Positions 20,342-33,531 of a stretch of DNA of 64,000 nucleotides are shown piece by piece. Numbering within the stretch: the stretch's first letter is position 1; every line of letters begins with the position of its first letter. The position numbers and the translations under genes are program-made. The stretch covers positions 29,142,585 through 29,206,584 of the forward strand of contig NC_063061.1 of the NCBI RefSeq assembly GCF_018812025.1, read 5' to 3'. The notes under the pieces were generated by a model. It was not told the DNA's origin. It did not search any database and saw only the letters and a list, made by a program, of their open reading frames with translations. This DNA is from Megalobrama amblycephala. Its lineage: Eukaryota > Chordata > Actinopteri > Cypriniformes > Xenocyprididae.

Positions 20342-20729
20342 GTAAGTATTAATAAGTAGACTGGGCTGAGTTCCAACCCTTTACCATGTTGAAGCTTATT
20401 TTGTCTCTGTCACTGCTTCTCTGTCTTCAACACGCACTTTGCTTTTTTCATAAAAAGTGCTTAGTCATCAACCTCTGACCAACTAGTTCATCCTTATCAA
20501 ATAATATCTATTCTCTCTCACGCTCGCTCATGCTCAGGGATGTTATCCACGTATTTTTTTGAAGAGGGCATCAGAGACAGCCCTGGATCATTTTTGCCAT
20601 AAATGAGATAAGATTAAATGAAAGAAAGAAAAGAAAATCTTTATGACTGAGTGAGTGATTCACTCATTCATTCAAATGATTCATTTAAAGCACTGATTTA
20701 ATCTGGAATTAACAAGCGACTCGCTGTGT
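20342..20729. other. Non-coding sequence downstream of the candidate exon
   Basis: Unique-looking, pyrimidine-rich in places (20400-20440, 20510-20540). No further exon is recognised. Confidence 0.4.
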
Positions 20730-20960
20730 GCAAATATACCTACTTATACTATATAGTAGGCAAAAAACATTATGTGAGTCGAGTATAGTATGTCTGAATT
20801 CACAGTATTCATAAAACAGTAGGTGAAAAGTACCCGATGACCTACTTCCAGTGAGATTCTGAAGTGTGGAATAGACAGACACTTTACTGGATTTCCGAAT
20901 GGAAGTGAATGATGCAACTGTTGCCATATGTCACATGACAATGACAACATGGGGTAGTAC
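20730..20960 (+). repeat. Left part of an interrupted MITE ('actatatagtaggcaaaaaa')
   Basis: Words 'ctatatagtaggcaaaaaac', 'gatgacctacttcc', 'gattctgaagtgtg' and 'atatgtcacatgacaatgac' belong to a fish TIR repeat whose other end (gtagtacctagtatacagta) lies at 22037-22075. About 1.08 kb of different sequence separates the parts. Confidence 0.55.
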
Positions 20961-22036
20961 TAAGCAGTAACCTTCCGGTCTCTCTCTTGAATCCAACATG
21001 GAAGTGACTTAAAGTGCAATTCATTGACTGGCCACTAGAGACAGGCTCCATAAGGGAGTCAATCCCATAGACCCCCCATGTTAAAACGCCCCCACTCTGC
21101 AGCAGAAAAAAAAAAAAAAAAAAGTTTACAGCCTGGTACAAAAAGTGGTTTTGGTCTATATAGCTAATTTTGCCCTTCATGGCAACTGTGAGGGGGTGAA
21201 TTCTTTTTATAAGTCATCCGTTTCAATTCTATTAAGCCCTAAAGTTCTGCATAATTAAGGGCGTGGCCACTTGAGTGACAGGTGAATTGCCGCTGCTGTC
21301 ACTATTAGCCATTTGTCTGCAGTCTGTTAGCCGTCACGTCACCTCAGCTAATTCCAGCCGCAGAACTTGGCATCTCTGCCATGTTTGTGCTTTTTTCGGG
21401 ATTATTTCATACAGTTATCGAACAATATGGCTTGCTGTGCAGTTAATTGTACTAACAGACCATCCAAGAAGTCTGGGTTCCATTATGTCCAGTGAGTGAA
21501 ATTCTAATATAATTGTATTTATTAATTTACTTAAAATAATTTATTTATTATTTTGAATTTTATTTCAAACTTTACTGAACTCCAGAATCCAACAGACTGT
21601 GATTAGCTGTAGGCTGTATAAAACAGTCTGAAATGTTGTCATAAAATGTTACGTCTGCATTTCATAAATAGCGTAACATTTACTAACTAAGTATTTGTTT
21701 TAACTGTTGACGTCCTAAAAAATATGTGTAGGAAATAGGCCTGTAATTACTCAAGAATAGACAGTGCAATGATTGTGATGTCTGTCACCTTTTTTTTAAG
21801 CTAAAATACATTTATTATGACCTTTTGAACACTGTTGTACGATAACTTTCATCCCAACCGCCAATGCCCCTGACTAGCAACCTCTATGCTACCAGTAGCA
21901 TATAGCATTAGTTCTTTAACCTGAGCGAACTTGATCACGTCGAGCTAGGCGGGCGTTGTTTACGCAACTAGGCACATCAGCTCCACCGACATCCCTCCTC
22001 TTTGCCCATTTTTGGTTATCCGAGAGTGACACAAAT
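20961..22036. mobile_element. 1.08-kb insertion carrying a THAP first exon
   Basis: The 7-bp word gtagtac flanks this block at 20954-20960 and 22037-22043, compatible with a target-site duplication, although I find no clear terminal inverted repeat. It contains repeat-like words (tggccactagagacaggctc, cataattaagggcgtggcca) and, at 21427-21491, an exon start encoding half of a THAP zinc finger. It looks like a non-autonomous remnant of a THAP-transposase element (P or Kolobok type) inserted in an older MITE. Confidence 0.5.
21427..21491 (+). pseudogene. THAP-domain first exon of a DNA transposase (partial)
   Basis: ATG at 21427 opens MACCAVNCTNRPSKKSGFH, followed by YV, and the exon ends at a consensus donor (CA|GTGAGT, GT at 21492-21493). 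The pattern C-x3-C followed by TNR and an FH about ten residues later is the amino-terminal half of the C2CH THAP zinc finger, the DNA-binding module of P-element and Kolobok-type transposases and of their domesticated THAP proteins. The second half of the finger (C-x2-H) and the catalytic region would be in later exons. I see none in the next kilobase. A host THAP gene is possible but less likely, as the surroundings are repeat-like. Confidence 0.55.
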
Positions 22037-22075
22037 GTAGTACCTAGTATACAGTATGCAATTTCAGATGCAGCA
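22037..22075 (+). repeat. Right part of the interrupted MITE
   Basis: gtagtacctagtatacagta followed by tgcaatttcagatgcagc is the expected other end of the element at 20730-20960. Confidence 0.5.
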
Positions 22076-23775
22076 ACTGTCTTTATGAATGAGTCATTGA
22101 ATCATTTCCTCAACTGATTCATTCTGTGTTCCTTGGAGATGCATGACACCGAATTCTGCTAAATTCATGGAACTGTTTTCAATATAGGCAAAAAAACTGG
22201 CGATGTTATGTCTAAAATGCAAAGTGTTGTCAAATTTACCATTGCTTGTTTTGAATAACTACAGCACTTTCGCTCATGTAATATTGCTTAAAATATTGAA
22301 TTCTAAAGCAAATGTTTATTTGATGCTTTTGTCTGCCACAATATTTATGCCAGAATTTTCCTCATTGTGGGATCATATAGCGATATGTGATTCATTTGGT
22401 TTAATTAATCTGCATATGATGTAATTAATTCCAGTACAATTTTTAATCCATTAACAATATAAATAACTATAAATATGAATGTAGTTGGACAGTAGGCCTA
22501 CACTCACGGCTGTGAGACTATGATCTTCGACTCCATCAATAAAATCGTTATGCCTGCATTTGGGAGAACGAAAGGCCATGATACACAAGTCTAAATTATA
22601 GCTAACTTCATCATTAAGAGCGGCGGGATCTCCCCAGTGCAGCGTAAAGTGGCTCTTAATGGACATGTATTCTCGGCCCTCATAATGGGAGCTTGAAGCT
22701 CGGCTGGTCTGACTTAATTATGAATCAGTTTTTACTGTGTCATCAGCGATGCTCCCATCCTGGGCTCTGCTCCGCTACAATGCTGAACTGACTTTGAGGA
22801 AAAAAAAATGCGTTACTCGGACCTGGGTGAGTTTTTTCCCTCGTTATTTTTCAATGTCAGTGGTTTCTGTAAGGTGTCATCATGGTAGTGATGTGCAGCG
22901 TTCGCTTCTCTCTCTCGCAAAACTGCTGTGCTCAAGTTTTTTTTCTTTTCCTCGCCTTGCCTTGTCCATTATTCTCTATTGCAAATGTTACCTAATACAA
23001 AACATTTTCATTTGAATTATATAATCCATGACTAATGCTCCTCTTTCATGTGGAATATTAATACAGCATTTGCATTTTTCACAAATAGTGTTTGGGACTT
23101 TAAAAATTTAAATGGAAATGCCAATGTTGCAGTTTGGTGGGAGGCCTTGCATCACAGAATAGATTTTTTTTTTCTCCATATTTTATGCATGCTTTTAACA
23201 AATACCCCCAAACAAATAACTGAATGCATTTTCATGGGGGATGAGGGGGGTCTCTTTGGGCCCTGCTGGAAATGAAAATGTTAAAGAGGGGAGAAAAGTA
23301 TCGCTGTATGAGTTTCACATTAAAATTCAACTGGTGAATTCACATGAGAGCTGGATATGAGATCGCAGTTCAGACGTATCACATGCCTTCCCTTTGATCC
23401 TCGTGACTGTATTGGGTCATGAAAGTTCTTTATAAATGACAAATAGAATGAAGTGAAGCGTGTGTACTCTAAATATATCTCTCACTGGAGGATCTGTGTC
23501 ATTCATTACTTCAACAAAAGAAGCTGGAAACATGTTCATTACATTTATTCACTGATATTTCAGTAGTGCTGTTTGATTATTTACCTTGAATCAATTTAAA
23601 GCAATGTTTTGAGTTCAATACCAATAAGACTTTCACAGAAAAAAAAGAGTAGTACAAAAACTGTGTTTACAGTAATGAAAAACAAGCTGCACATTCATAT
23701 AAACCCTCTGAAATGCCTTGCCCAGTAGACTTCCATTGAAAGCGCACTGCAGTAAATATGATTTATTTAAAATGA
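22076..23775. other. Mostly unique AT-rich non-coding sequence
   Basis: No repeat pair or exon is supported. The stretch 22490-22780 is more complex. Single open frames up to about 92 codons (22737-23015) lack motifs. Confidence 0.4.
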
Positions 23776-24062
23776 TTAAAGGGATAGTTCACCCAAAATT
23801 ATATAAAATATTTTCATTACTTACTCACCCTCAAGTTGTTCCAAACTTGTATAAGTTTCTTTCTTCTGTTGAACTAAAAAGAAGATATTTTAAAGAATGT
23901 TGGTAACCAGACAGCTGATGGCACCATTAACCGTCTGGTTACCAACATTCTTTAAAATATCTTATTTTGTGTTCAACAGAAGAATGAAACTCATACAGGT
24001 TTGGAACAACATGAGCGTGAGTAGCTGTTGACAGTATTTTCATTTTTGAACTATCCTTTTAA
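23776..24062. mobile_element. Complete 287-bp Angel-like TTAA MITE with hairpin
   Basis: Starts ttaaagggatagttcaccca (23776) and ends with the inverted form 'gaactatccttttaa' (24062), each with TTAA. The centre forms a hairpin: 23883-23912 and 23933-23962 are perfect 30-base inverted repeats around a 20-base loop. No coding capacity. It is one of the best-preserved copies here. Confidence 0.9.
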
Positions 24063-24119
24063 GTAATAATAATTATGTGGCAATCAGAAGCTTCATGTAA
24101 TTATAAATATTTATATATA

Positions 24120-25702
24120 CAGGTGCTGGTCATATAATTAGAATATTATCAAAAAGTTGATTTATTTCACTAATTCCATTCAGAAAGTTAAACTTGTATA
24201 TTATATTCATTCATTACACACAGATTGATATATTTCAAATGTTTATTTCTTTTAATTTTGATGATTATAACTGACAACTAAGGAAAATTCCAAATTCAGT
24301 ATCTCAGAAAATTTGAATATTGTGAAAAGGTTAAATCTTGAAGACACCTGGTTCCACACTCTAATCAGCTAATTAACTCAAAACACCTCCAAAGGCCTTT
24401 AAATGGTCTCTCAGTCTAGTTATGTAGGCTACACAATCATGGAGAAGACTGCTGACTTGACAGTTGTCCAAAAGATGACCACTGACACCTTGCACAAGGA
24501 GGGCAAGACACAAAAGGTCATTGCAAAAGAGGCTGGCTGTTCACAGAGCTCTGTGTCCAAGCACATTAATAGAGAGGCGAAGGGAAGGAAAAGATGTGGT
24601 AGAAAAAAGTGTACAAGCAATAGGGATAACCGCACCCTGGAGAGGATTGTGAAACAAAACCCATTCAAAAATGTGGGGGAGATTCACAAAGAGTGGACTG
24701 CAGCTGGAGTCAGTGCTTCAAGAACCACTACGCACAGACGTATGCAAGACATGGGTTTCAGCTGTCTCTCTCTTGAACAACAGACAGCGTCAGAAGCGTC
24801 TTGCCTGGGCTAAAGACAAAAAGGACTGGACTGCTGCTGACTGGTCCAAAGTTATGTTCTCTGATGAAAGTAAATTTTGCATTTCCTTTGGAAATCAGGG
24901 TCCCTGAGTCTGGAGGAAGAGAGGAGAGGCACACAATTGACGTTGCTTGAGGTCCAGTGTAAAGTTTCCACAGTCAGTGATGGTTTGGGGTGCCATGTCA
25001 TCTGCTGGTGTTGGTCCACTGTGTTTTCTGAGGTCCAAGGTCAATGCAGCCGTATACCAGGAAGTTTTAGAGCACTTCATGCTTCCTGCTGCTGGCCAAC
25101 TTTATGGAGATTTCATTTTCCAACAGGACTTGGCACCTGCACACAGTGCCAAAGCTACCAGTACCTGGTTTAAGGACCATGGTATCCCTGTTCTTAATTG
25201 GCCAGCAAACTCACCTGACCTTAACCCCATAGAAAATCTACGGGGTATTGTGAAGAGGAAGATGTGATATGCCAGACCCAACAATGCAGAAGAGATGAAG
25301 GCCACTATCAGAGCAACCTGGGCTCTCATAACACCTGAGCAGTGCCACAGACTGATCGACTCCATGCCACGCCGCATTGCTGCAGTAATTCAGGCCAAAG
25401 GAGCCCCAACTAAGTATTGAGTGCTGTACATGCTCATACTTTTCATGTTCATACTTTTCAGTTGGCCAAGATTTTTAAAAATCCTTTCTTTGTATTGGTC
25501 TTAAGTAATATTCTAATTTTCTGAGATACTGAATTTGGGATTTTCCTTAGTTGTCAGTTATAATCATCAAAATTAAAAGAAATAAACATTTTAAATATAT
25601 CAGTCTGTGTGTAATGAATGAATATAATACACAAGTTTCACTTTTTCAATGGAATATGTGAAATAAATCAACTTTTTGATGATATTCTAATTATATGACC
25701 TG
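24120..25702 (+). mobile_element. Tc1-type transposon, 1.58 kb with ~200-bp TIRs
   Basis: The left end caggtgctggtcatataatt (24120) and the right end, read in reverse caggtcatataattagaata (from 25702), begin long inverted repeats of about 200 bp (24120-24320 and 25506-25702). TA lies outside each end (24118-24119, 25703-25704), the Tc1/mariner target. The left end carries about six extra bases (tgctgg) that the right lacks. Between the repeats lies a defective transposase gene. The element is probably immobile on its own. Confidence 0.92.
24439..25420 (+). pseudogene. Tc1-type DD34E transposase, disabled
   Basis: The gene would encode about 330-340 residues, normal for Tc1 transposases, which cut and rejoin DNA at TA sites. 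The start is set at ATG 24439 (MEKTADLTVV). An in-frame ATG lies upstream at 24403. An N-terminal helix-turn-helix region is clear (KTQKVIAKEAGCSQSSVSKH). Catalytic parts follow: FSDESKF with the first Asp, FQQDLAPAHS with the second, and SPDLNPIENL with Glu, 34 residues after the second Asp (DD34E). Defects: a deletion and frame change near 24765, stops at 24905-24907 and shortly after (near 24937), and TGA at 25265-25267 replacing what is usually Arg. The frame then runs to the natural end APTKY-stop at 25420. Confidence 0.92.
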
Positions 25703-25707
25703 TAAGC

Positions 25708-25900
25708 TAGTCCTCTGCAACCCTCCACCTCCCCGAATTCCACCTGCCTAGATCTGCGATGGGGTTTATGTATGTCAAATTATGCAGCAGCAGCAGCAGC
25801 AGCATATCCTCCTTGCTCACAGCAGTTCTTATGTGTATCTATTAGCAGTAGCAGGTCCATACTTGCTCTGAACCAAATACATTAACATTACCATATACAA
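25708..25900 (+). repeat. Dispersed repeat, inverted copy of 10045-10275, with (CAG)n
   Basis: 'accctccacctccccgaatt', 'ccacctgcctagatctgc' and 'gcagcagcagcagcagcagc' (25784-25803), then 'accaaatacatta', match the minus strand at 10045-10275. It starts six bases after the Tc1 right end. Confidence 0.65.
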
Positions 25901-27380
25901 TGCTAAAACTATTCAAACAGTTGTCTTAATAAAATCTATTTTAGACAAACACTTTTTGCCAGCAATACTCATTAATACAATAATCTTTGTTATCAGAGAT
26001 ATAAATATTACATTTTGAAACTGAATTTAAAAACACTTGGCACAAAACATATTCTGTCCTTAGAGTTTAACCCAGAAAACCCTTTAGATATATATTGAGT
26101 TACAAAATGCAAAACCTAAATTCAAAACTAAATTTAAACTGAGGATATGACCTGCATGTTTGGTTAATGAAAAATTCCAGCTGAAAATGCCAGTGAAATT
26201 GGATACAAGTCAATGTTTTATTACTGAGGAAAATCAGCAACGTCTTCAAAAGCTTTCAGAATGGTTTAACAAATAGTTGGGCAATTTTCCTCTCCACCAA
26301 AACAAGCTATGGCAAAATTGTCCATTCTCCTTCTGAAATATTGATAAGGGAAATAGAGGAAGGGAAAAAGACAGCGAGAAAGAGACGGCGACCCAGAATG
26401 TAAGAGAAAAGCACCGTGGTGATGGGGAAGAGACAGCAATTGACAGCACACCGGAACATTTCTCTATCCTTCAGATAATGACATCGCACCCTGTCAGACA
26501 AAGAGCGACTCAGAAAAGAGTGGGGGGGGGGGATGGGGTTATGAAGAGACAGGACGGAAGCGGACGATATACAGGGGGAAAAAATTGAAGCTGAAATTGC
26601 TATTTTGTAGGTTATAATATTCTGCAAATGATGTGTGTATATGTGTGCACGTACAATTCTTTGTCATCACCACATTGTTGTACATGTTTTCGACTATGTT
26701 GTGTGCAATGCTGGTAGGAACTAAGGTAATGTACAGAATAAAGATGTTACTAACTATGCCACATTTTCAGTATGGCAAAATATTAACAATATGAATAATT
26801 GTAATATGAGAAATATTTATATTATTAATACTAATATTGCCTCCTACCTATTGAAATGCAGTTAGCTACTCAGTTATACTTTATTATAGCATGAAGTTTC
26901 AAGAACTACTTTTTCAAAAGGGTAACTTTAAAAGTGTAGTTTGTGAAGTGATATGTGCTAGGATTTTATAACATAAGCAAGCACATCAAGTTATGAACAC
27001 TGTAGTGACTTCATGTGTTTGCTCTTATTGGTCTGTGTTAGTGTATGTGTATGCAATTGTCTGGCCTTGTGTGTGTGTGTGTTATGCAATAGCTGACCTC
27101 CTGTGTGTGCATTACTCATGTCGACCTGCTGTGTGCAGTCTGGTCAGGTTGGAGATTTGGCCCCAGACTGAAGAGAAGTAGAGCAGATGTTCCTGTGTCT
27201 GGAGTTCTGTCCAGTAAAACCACATGATCCTGCTCAAGGGAGGTGTGCGTCTGTGTTTGTAAGTGGGCAGTAGAGATACACATAAGCATGTGCATTGGTA
27301 CATCTAACTAAAAAAATGTCCAGGTCATAGTAATGCATCATTTTCGACTGCTCATTTCCTCACTGTCCAAGTTTTCTTTG
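25901..27380. other. Mostly unique non-coding sequence
   Basis: AT-rich with a purine-rich block 26340-26420 and an 11-G run at 26522-26532. The minus-strand frame 26307-26627 (106 codons) overlaps two other frames and is pyrimidine-driven low complexity. A (GT)n-rich stretch lies around 27066-27084. No gene is supported. Confidence 0.45.
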
Positions 27381-27601
27381 TTAAAGAGGACCTATTATGC
27401 TTTTTTTTTTTACATTTTCAACTTTCTCTAGTGTGTAATGTTGCTGTTTGAGTGTGAGAAATGTCTGCAAAGTTACAAAGTCACTCCAAAGGGAGTTATT
27501 AGCTATATCAGTAAGCACTGTTTCTGAACTCCCTGAAACGCCTCGATTGTAGTCTTGAGCTTTCTTCCAGGAATGTACACATCACAGTATTCCTCATTTA
27601 A
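27381..27601. mobile_element. TTAA MITE fragments, 'ttaaagaggacctattatgc' family
   Basis: TTAA at 27381 is followed by agaggacctattatgc and 'ctctagtgtgtaatgttgct', the left end of a family also seen at 51273 (ttaaaggggacctataatgc) and related to 7331. A separate TTAA-type end, ttaaagtgccccattatg, starts at 27598. Confidence 0.7.
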
Positions 27602-27977
27602 AGTGCCCCATTATGTTTTTAAATGTTAGACAAGAAATAACACATGCTATTATAACTATCAAAGAGACTGTCATTATATACTTGCATGAATATATTCAAA
27701 CGACATACAGTATATATGGTCTTAAAAGTTTTGCAGCCCATCCTCAACCTAACCACAGGCTCTACTCTTCACCATAATGGTAACCCTACAAAACTAACAT
27801 AACAGAACCCCCTGAAAACCCCAACATAACACAACATTAAACACTAACTTATTTATCCCTATGTTAATCTTGTACAAAAATACACAAAATAACAATTAAT
27901 TTCAACACATATTTTCCTTAAACAGTTTGATGCAAAGCATGCTGCGAATTACAAATCTGCCGCAACTCAATCATGTT
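27602..27977. other. AT-rich non-coding sequence
   Basis: Contains 'cctcaacctaaccaca...aaccccc' words common in fish MITE interiors. Not assigned. Confidence 0.35.
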
Positions 27978-28140
27978 AAGTTGTATATTACATTGTGTAC
28001 ATATAATATATTGTATACTACAATCAAATTTTGAGTTCACGCAACTTTTTTCTACTAAGTACAATTAACTTTCATTATTATTTGAGTGAAACAAACTCAT
28101 TTCATTTAATTAATTTCACCGTTCGGTTTTACAGTGATAT
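27978..28140 (+). repeat. 163-bp direct repeat, copy 1
   Basis: Nearly identical to 28966-29128, both starting aagttgtata and ending ttttacagtgatat. Includes 'tgtatactacaatcaaattt' and 'catttaattaatttcac'. Confidence 0.85.
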
Positions 28141-28965
28141 TTCCTACTGACACACTACAGCAAAATATATAAATAACTGGCTTAAATCCATTTTTTGGGG
28201 TGAAAATACTAATGTGCCTAAGACTTTTGCACAGTACTGTATATGTAAGCAATAAGGTACGAGAGGCTGTGCTGTATCCGCTTCCCGTTGTGCCCAACAA
28301 AGCTGTTACTTATTCACGATACAGCACTAGACCTGAGTACCTTATTGCTTTTATAAAACGTTTACCAAACAATACAAATATTCAAGCCAAAAATACGTAT
28401 CAATGCAACTTTCATTAAGTAAACTTTCAATAAAAGCCTTCCTTCCGCTGGAAAAAATAGTCACTGACTGTGAATAGCAACAGAAGTTACATTATTACGC
28501 CATTAGATGGCGGCAAAGATGAGTGTGTCAGTCAGTAGCAAAGACTTGAAAAGTACATTGAAAAGACTGAATTGTTGTGAACACGGAACAAGACGCAAAA
28601 GACAAATGCTTTGACTAGCACTGTCAGTCATGGGAAAACCCCTTAACTGTTAAAAGGACAAGATAATACATTGGACACTGAAACAGATTTTTTATTATGA
28701 ACATAGGACTGACCTGAAGAAAAATGCTAAATCTGAATGCAGGTAATAAACTCGCTTACTTGATTTCTTTCACATAATACAGTACGTTTAAATGAACAAT
28801 ATAAATTGAGAATGTACAGTTTACATTGCTAAGAGCGGTTGCTAAGGGTGTTGTGTAGTGATACACAGAACTGTTGGGTGAAGCGGTCATAGCCGCGTTT
28901 TATCGTGAATAAAACACAACTATTGACCAATCAGAATCAAGGACAGGAACTAACCATTTTATAAT
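28141..28965. repeat. MITE-like interior between the direct repeats, with hairpin
   Basis: An imperfect hairpin pairs 'gcaataaggtacgagaggct' (28250 on) with 'acctgagtaccttattgc' (to about 28349). Farther right, 'attgaccaatcagaatcaag' and 'ggttgctaagggtgttgtgt' are words of a common fish DNA-transposon interior. Contains 'gccattagatggcggcaaag', a word shared in part with 3467. Confidence 0.5.
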
Positions 28966-29121
28966 AAGTTGTATACTACATTGTGTACATATACTATATT
29001 GTATACTACAATCAAATTTTGAGTTCACAAAACTTTTTTCTATTAAGTACAATTAACTTTCATTATTATTTGAGTGAAATGAACTCATTTCATTTAATTA
29101 ATTTCACTGTTTGCTTTTACA

Positions 29122-29128
<7 letters not shown>
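28966..29128 (+). repeat. 163-bp direct repeat, copy 2
   Basis: Same length and direction as 27978-28140, offset 988 bp. Differences are scattered single bases by eye. Followed directly by (AT)n. Confidence 0.85.

Positions 29129-29153
<25 letters not shown>
29127..29153. repeat. (AT)n microsatellite
   Basis: About 13 AT units right after direct-repeat copy 2. Confidence 0.95.
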
Positions 29154-29157
<4 letters not shown>

Positions 29158-29705
29158 CCTTAAAATAGGCTTAATTTTCTTAATTTTGGGGTGACAAAAT
29201 TATGAATTATTTTAAGCACTGCAGTCGTTCATCAACGGCTCACAAATACTTGATGTAGGAGTGCGCGTATGTCAGCGTGAACTGAGTGAACTCGTTTAAA
29301 CCCTGAGTCAGGCGTAAAGGTCTGAAATCCCGCAGAGGTAAAAACTCAATCAACACAGAGCCTTCTTATCAGGGAACATTCAGACTATGTAGGAGGCAAA
29401 ATGAAAAGCCACTAGAGAATCTGTTATTGAGCTGCAGATGGCGTGAACTGTAATAATGTTTGTTCTTAAGGCACATCGAAAGAGCAGATTACTCTTGAAG
29501 CATGAAAAACTTAAGATGCTGATGTACACTTCAGACCTGTACAAGTAGTACAACTTTGCCTTACATACTTCCCTCTCTATGGTCAAAATATTAACCTTTT
29601 TTTAACAGCCCAATATCCAGGAGGAAAGTCTTGAAATAATCTGTAGTTAAACATCAACAGCAATGATACTAAAATAACAGTGGTAAACACCGGCAAATAG
29701 TGCTT
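29154..29705. other. Unique-looking non-coding sequence
   Basis: Nothing recognisable. Short patches of higher complexity occur at 29220-29340. Confidence 0.4.
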
Positions 29706-30028
29706 ACTTTGAACGTGATTTCACCAAGTACATCATGTTCCTGGATCAGCATCTTTGTTGATCCTGGAACAACATTTAATCAACCAATCAGATTTGAGGG
29801 GCAGGTTTACAGTTTATGTCAAGTTTAGACAAGGGTTTGGTGCTTCTACATCAGTGTTATTCACCTATATAATTTCCCTTTGATTTTAGAGATAAGTTAT
29901 GGGTAGGGTTAGGTTAGGTTTAGGGATAGGGTTAAGACTAAAATTTCAGACAGAAATGTTGTTCCAGGATCAACAATATAATTTGACCCAGGAACGTGTC
30001 TTACTTGGCAAAATCAAGGTGACCTCAC
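29706..30028. mobile_element. Short TIR repeat ('gttcctggatca' MITE)
   Basis: The left 'gtgatttcaccaagtacatc' and 'atgttcctggatca' are answered on the right by 'tgacccaggaacgtg' and 'acttggcaaaatcaaggtga' in inverted order. A second inner pair is 'ttgatcctggaacaacattt' / 'aaatgttgttccaggatcaa'. The centre has 'gggttaggttaggtttaggg'. Non-coding element of about 320 bp. Confidence 0.7.
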
Positions 30029-31901
30029 TTAATTTAAATACTCACAATGCTATCTAGTGCATTACAAGCATTGCATTGATTACTAAATACAACAGGTTTT
30101 TGCGCAGAAATGCTTCATGTGGCACAACCGTTTAGTGAATGGTGGGAAAACAACGCAAAATCCTGAGGACTAGATGCAAATATATGAAAATATCACAGAA
30201 AAATCCTCAGTATATCGATAGATGTTAATCAAAGTAAATATGCCTAGAAGAAAAGAGAAATGCATGAAAAAAAAACAAAAAAACTCAGTTTAAGGAGATG
30301 GTCCATAAATATCACAGACAATATAAGGTTGTTATGGAGACAGTTAGATCTTTATACTGAGAGGGTGGTCCACATCACCAAGACAACTAGCGCTGCACCC
30401 CCAGATCCCAGCTGAACTGCAGACTGCTTCATCTCGGTTTCTTCCTCTCTGCTGTGTTGTGAGTTCATTCCAAAGTGCTTAGCCTCTCGTTATAACGCTG
30501 TCATTAGGAGGGGCATTAGAGAATGCCTGCCAGGCATCTCTCTACAGAGGAATTGTACCCAAATAGTCAGAGTGCTTAGACTCACTCATGATCTAATGCT
30601 CCACTAGCACTGAAGATATTGTTATCTGAGAGGTCCCACAGAGTAGAGCGAGCATAATGGTTTTAGCTCTTTGGGTTGCAAACATCAGTTATCTTTATTA
30701 GGGACAGACAGGGAACTAAACTGCAGAGATGTTTATCATTTAATTGTCGCGTAGAAGGAAGAAGCCCGTTAAAAATCTTCAAAGTGGCTTCTTTGGGAGA
30801 AAAGAAGTAGTATTGTTTTCTCGTGTTGTGTTTGAAATGTTTTCTCCTCTGAGCATTTGCAATAATATGAGATGCCAATGTCGGAAGTATTCAAAATGTC
30901 TTTAAAAGAAATGCATCACTAGTGACCATCTTAAATATTTCATAGCCAATCACTAAGAAAGAAAAAATAATGATTGGAGTTATTAGTCTGAAATTAAACT
31001 ACTCATTACATTTAATTGGTTAGGAATGAGTAGCAAATGTCTAATTAAAAAGCCTTCGCTTTTGTCAGGAGATAAAAATGCATGCGTGACCTACATGCTC
31101 CAAGAACTCAAAAGCATGATGGTCACAAAACTGGAAAGCATCTGGGAAGCTCTAATCTGATTGGCCGACTTTATGCAATTTCCGGGAGAACGTCTGGAAT
31201 CAAAGACATGGTACTGGGTTGATACAACAAGGTCTTTTGAAGAAGAACTAATCACTATATTTGCCAAAATTTACTAGTGACATAAAATCATAAAAGACAT
31301 TAGGACATTAGGAAACTATGTCATATATATATATATATATATATGTGTCTGATTTTTAATTTCCAACCTATTTTGGGTTCATTTTAGGTCAGCCATATAG
31401 TAATTTTTAAACAACAGTATTTTAATGCACATTTTGGGATATCGCATATATACAGTATAATATATATATTTGATCCGGTAAGAAGACATGCGCATAAACT
31501 ATTGATGGAAACACATTTACAGAGTAAATCCCTCATTGCTCAACAAAATTACGTGACTTTGCCTCATCAGTGGATGTAATTGGATAACTTGACAAACCAG
31601 CTGATCCATTTCATTGCACAGCATCTCAAATGTTGGTTTTTCTGAAATGCCTAAGCCAAAGTCTGTCATCAAAATTGTTGGGTATAATGACCTCCCAGAA
31701 GTGTCTAACACTAGGTTATTGCGTTCTCAAATACCAGGCATCCGCCTCCAAAAGCAAGTTAACATGACAGCGATTATTATGTTTCATCTGCGCGCTCTGA
31801 GATGCAAGTCATTTATGATGTAGGAAAAAAGAACAACGGTGCTTCCCCGATTGCAGCAACCTCCATTTATTACTGATATTTTGCGCCAAATGATACCAAG
31901 A
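30029..31901. other. Mostly unique non-coding sequence
   Basis: 30390-30660 and 30880-31130 are complex and contain homeodomain-core ATTA/TAAT words, so they could be conserved regulatory sequence. (AT)11 lies at 31323-31344. 31440-31860 may be repeat-derived, but I could not pair it. No exon is recognised. Confidence 0.4.
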
Positions 31902-33510
<1,609 letters not shown>

Positions 33511-33531
33511 TATATATATATTATATATAAA
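33511..33531. repeat. (TA)n tract at the Tc1 right end
   Basis: Ten or so TA units adjoining the transposon end. Confidence 0.9.

Noticed and set aside
27978..29128. LTR retrotransposon
   Set aside because: Direct repeats lack TG...CA termini, there is no primer-binding site or polypurine tract next to them, and the interior has no gag or pol frame.
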